Shown here piece after piece: positions 10,183 to 11,242 of a stretch of DNA of 11,242 nt. The notes beneath the pieces are model-generated. The model worked only from the letters and a program-made list of their open reading frames with translations. It did not search any database and was not told the DNA's origin. The number at the start of each line of letters is the position of its first letter. The first letter of the stretch is position 1. The DNA is from an uncultured Sutterella sp. (GTDB lineage Bacteria > Pseudomonadota > Gammaproteobacteria > Burkholderiales > Burkholderiaceae_F), in contig USIM01000014.1 in the NCBI GenBank assembly GCA_900554675.1, positions 1-11,242 on the forward strand, read 5' to 3'. A program made the position numbers and the translations under genes.

Positions 10183-11242
10183 TTAATGATCGGACTTAAT
10201 ACCAGCTCCGCACATCGTGATTAATGCATCGGGTGTGCGTCCGTGAAGTTCGCAGTAGTGAACGTACGCAGCGTAATTGGCGGCAGTAGTATGTTCACAA
10301 TAAATACCACGACGAGCAATTTCGTGACGACACTTCAAAATTAAATCTTCCGGAGCGGTTACCACTTCAATATTGTGTCTGGCAATCATATCAAGCACTT
10401 CTTTCCCACGCATCGGTTTTCCAATGGCGATACCTTCGGCCATTGTCGGTTGCGGGTTCACTGGAGCGGGTTCATTGAGACCTTGTTGTTGAGCTTGATA
10501 GAGCGGATCACACAACTCACTTTGAAGCGCAATGACATTGGGGAAATGGTCAATGGCACCGCTTTCGTGAAGGTGCTCCAAGGCCTTAATCGCACCGATA
10601 AACAAAGTGCCGTTACCTACAGGAATGACAATATTTTCAGGAATGCGTTTGAGTTGTTCAAACACCTCGTAAATATAGGCCTTCATCCCTTCGTAAAAAT
10701 AAGGGTTGTAGACGTGATTGGCGTAGTAAGCGCCATGTTCTTTGACCTGACTGCGACAGACATCTGCACAGTGATCTCGCGTGCCCTCAATAACGTGTAC
10801 TTTTGCGCCGTGAGATTCAATCATGGTGATCTTTTTCGGACTCGTGCCTTCAGGAACGTAAATTTCGCAATTGATGCCGGCACGAGCGCAATAGGCCGCA
10901 ACGCTGTTGCCTGCGTTGCCGCTCGAATCCTGAACGCAATGCGTAACACCAATACTCTTACAGTGCGCAACAAGCGTTGCTGCGCCACGATCCTTAAAGG
11001 AGAGCGTAGGCATGGTGTAGTCCATTTTGAACATCACATCATCGTTAAAACGAATGACCGGTGTCATCCCTTCACCCATAGTGATGGAGCGCCACGTTTG
11101 ATCATCGTCCATTGCCATAAATGCACGGTAACGGAATTGACTCCATTCATTGTGATCAATTAATTTTTCATCCCAAGCCGGCGCTTTGAAATCAAGTTCA
11201 AAAAGTCCTCCACATTCACAGCGTGCAGCCTTGGTTGTGGTG
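10183..11242 (-). CDS. Threonine-synthase-like PLP enzyme, C-terminal 352 residues (start outside window)
   Basis: A fold-type II pyridoxal-phosphate enzyme of the threonine synthase group; threonine synthase turns O-phosphohomoserine into threonine in the cytoplasm. Visible motifs are PTLSFKDRG with the PLP lysine (codon 10993-10995), SSGNAGNSVAAYCARAGI holding the cofactor ring, VPVGNGTLFIGAI gripping the phosphate, and MCGAGIKSDH at the C-terminus. The frame stays open upstream of the ATG at 11118 to the window edge and encodes CECGGLFELDF (Cys codons 11218-11220 and 11212-11214). This looks like the second half of the zinc-ribbon start seen in some threonine synthases, so the true start lies to the right. 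GNAGN in place of the usual GNAS/GNTG pattern means a related lyase, such as a diaminopropionate or cysteate-type enzyme, is not excluded. It is convergent with the EFR1 gene and probably a host gene. Confidence 0.88.
   Translation of the reverse strand, partial: TTTKAARCECGGLFELDFKAPAWDEKLIDHNEWSQFRYRAFMAMDDDQTWRSITMGEGMTPVIRFNDDVMFKMDYTMPTLSFKDRGAATLVAHCKSIGVTHCVQDSSGNAGNSVAAYCARAGINCEIYVPEGTSPKKITMIESHGAKVHVIEGTRDHCADVCRSQVKEHGAYYANHVYNPYFYEGMKAYIYEVFEQLKRIPENIVIPVGNGTLFIGAIKALEHLHESGAIDHFPNVIALQSELCDPLYQAQQQGLNEPAPVNPQPTMAEGIAIGKPMRGKEVLDMIARHNIEVVTAPEDLILKCRHEIARRGIYCEHTTAANYAAYVHYCELHGRTPDALITMCGAGIKSDH

Noticed and set aside
10375..11163. Long plus-strand ORF (262 aa) opposite the threonine-synthase-like gene
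   Set aside because: The minus-strand frame has all PLP-enzyme motifs. The opposite frame is a shadow with no motif or ribosome binding site.

Overview
The window (about 45% GC by eye) looks like the chromosome of a gut-type anaerobic proteobacterium carrying an integrated P4-like satellite or plasmid-like element. The clues are an EFR1-type flavodoxin/bis-4Fe-4S protein and a threonine-synthase-like enzyme on the right, next to an AlpA regulator, a small Toprim primase, a DUF927 ATPase and a ParA/ribbon-helix-helix pair. Sutterellaceae would fit, but that is a guess from protein style and not demonstrated.

Layout. 1-1118 has no convincing gene. It holds phased pairs of 10-bp direct repeats (125-431), two diverged copies of a compound hairpin (597-654 and 884-946) with a compensatory base pair, and a possible branched structure (688-766). 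1119-1969 is a two-gene unit of unknown function ending in a terminator. 2204-6187 is the replication/regulation operon: AlpA-like regulator, an Ash/Icd-like ORF, an unknown 125-aa protein, Toprim primase, DUF927 ATPase. Its first three junctions are all 8-nt overlaps and the fourth has zero spacing. 6188-6362 carries five 10-bp iteron-like repeats, followed by a 64-aa protein and a terminator. 6601-7203 is gene-free and contains a tandem 11-bp repeat, a strong terminator and the leader of the partition operon. 7204-8129 encodes ParA and a small RHH protein, closed by a terminator. 8400-10075 is a two-gene unit (unknown 301-aa protein and EFR1-family protein) that meets the leftward threonine-synthase-like gene at a bidirectional terminator. 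That last gene runs off the right edge.

How it fits together (inference). Primase and DUF927 ATPase would replicate the element, possibly from the iteron cluster just behind them. AlpA would control the operon or excision. ParA/RHH would partition it using the AATGTACA sites that surround their operon. The integrase is not in the window, so at least one end of the element lies outside it. The most unusual signals are in RNA or DNA structure: the chain of short perfect hairpins inside the 143-aa ORF at 2448-2879, the covarying hairpin pair at 597-946, and the AATGTACA family, two of whose members share 23 matching bases 3.1 kb apart.
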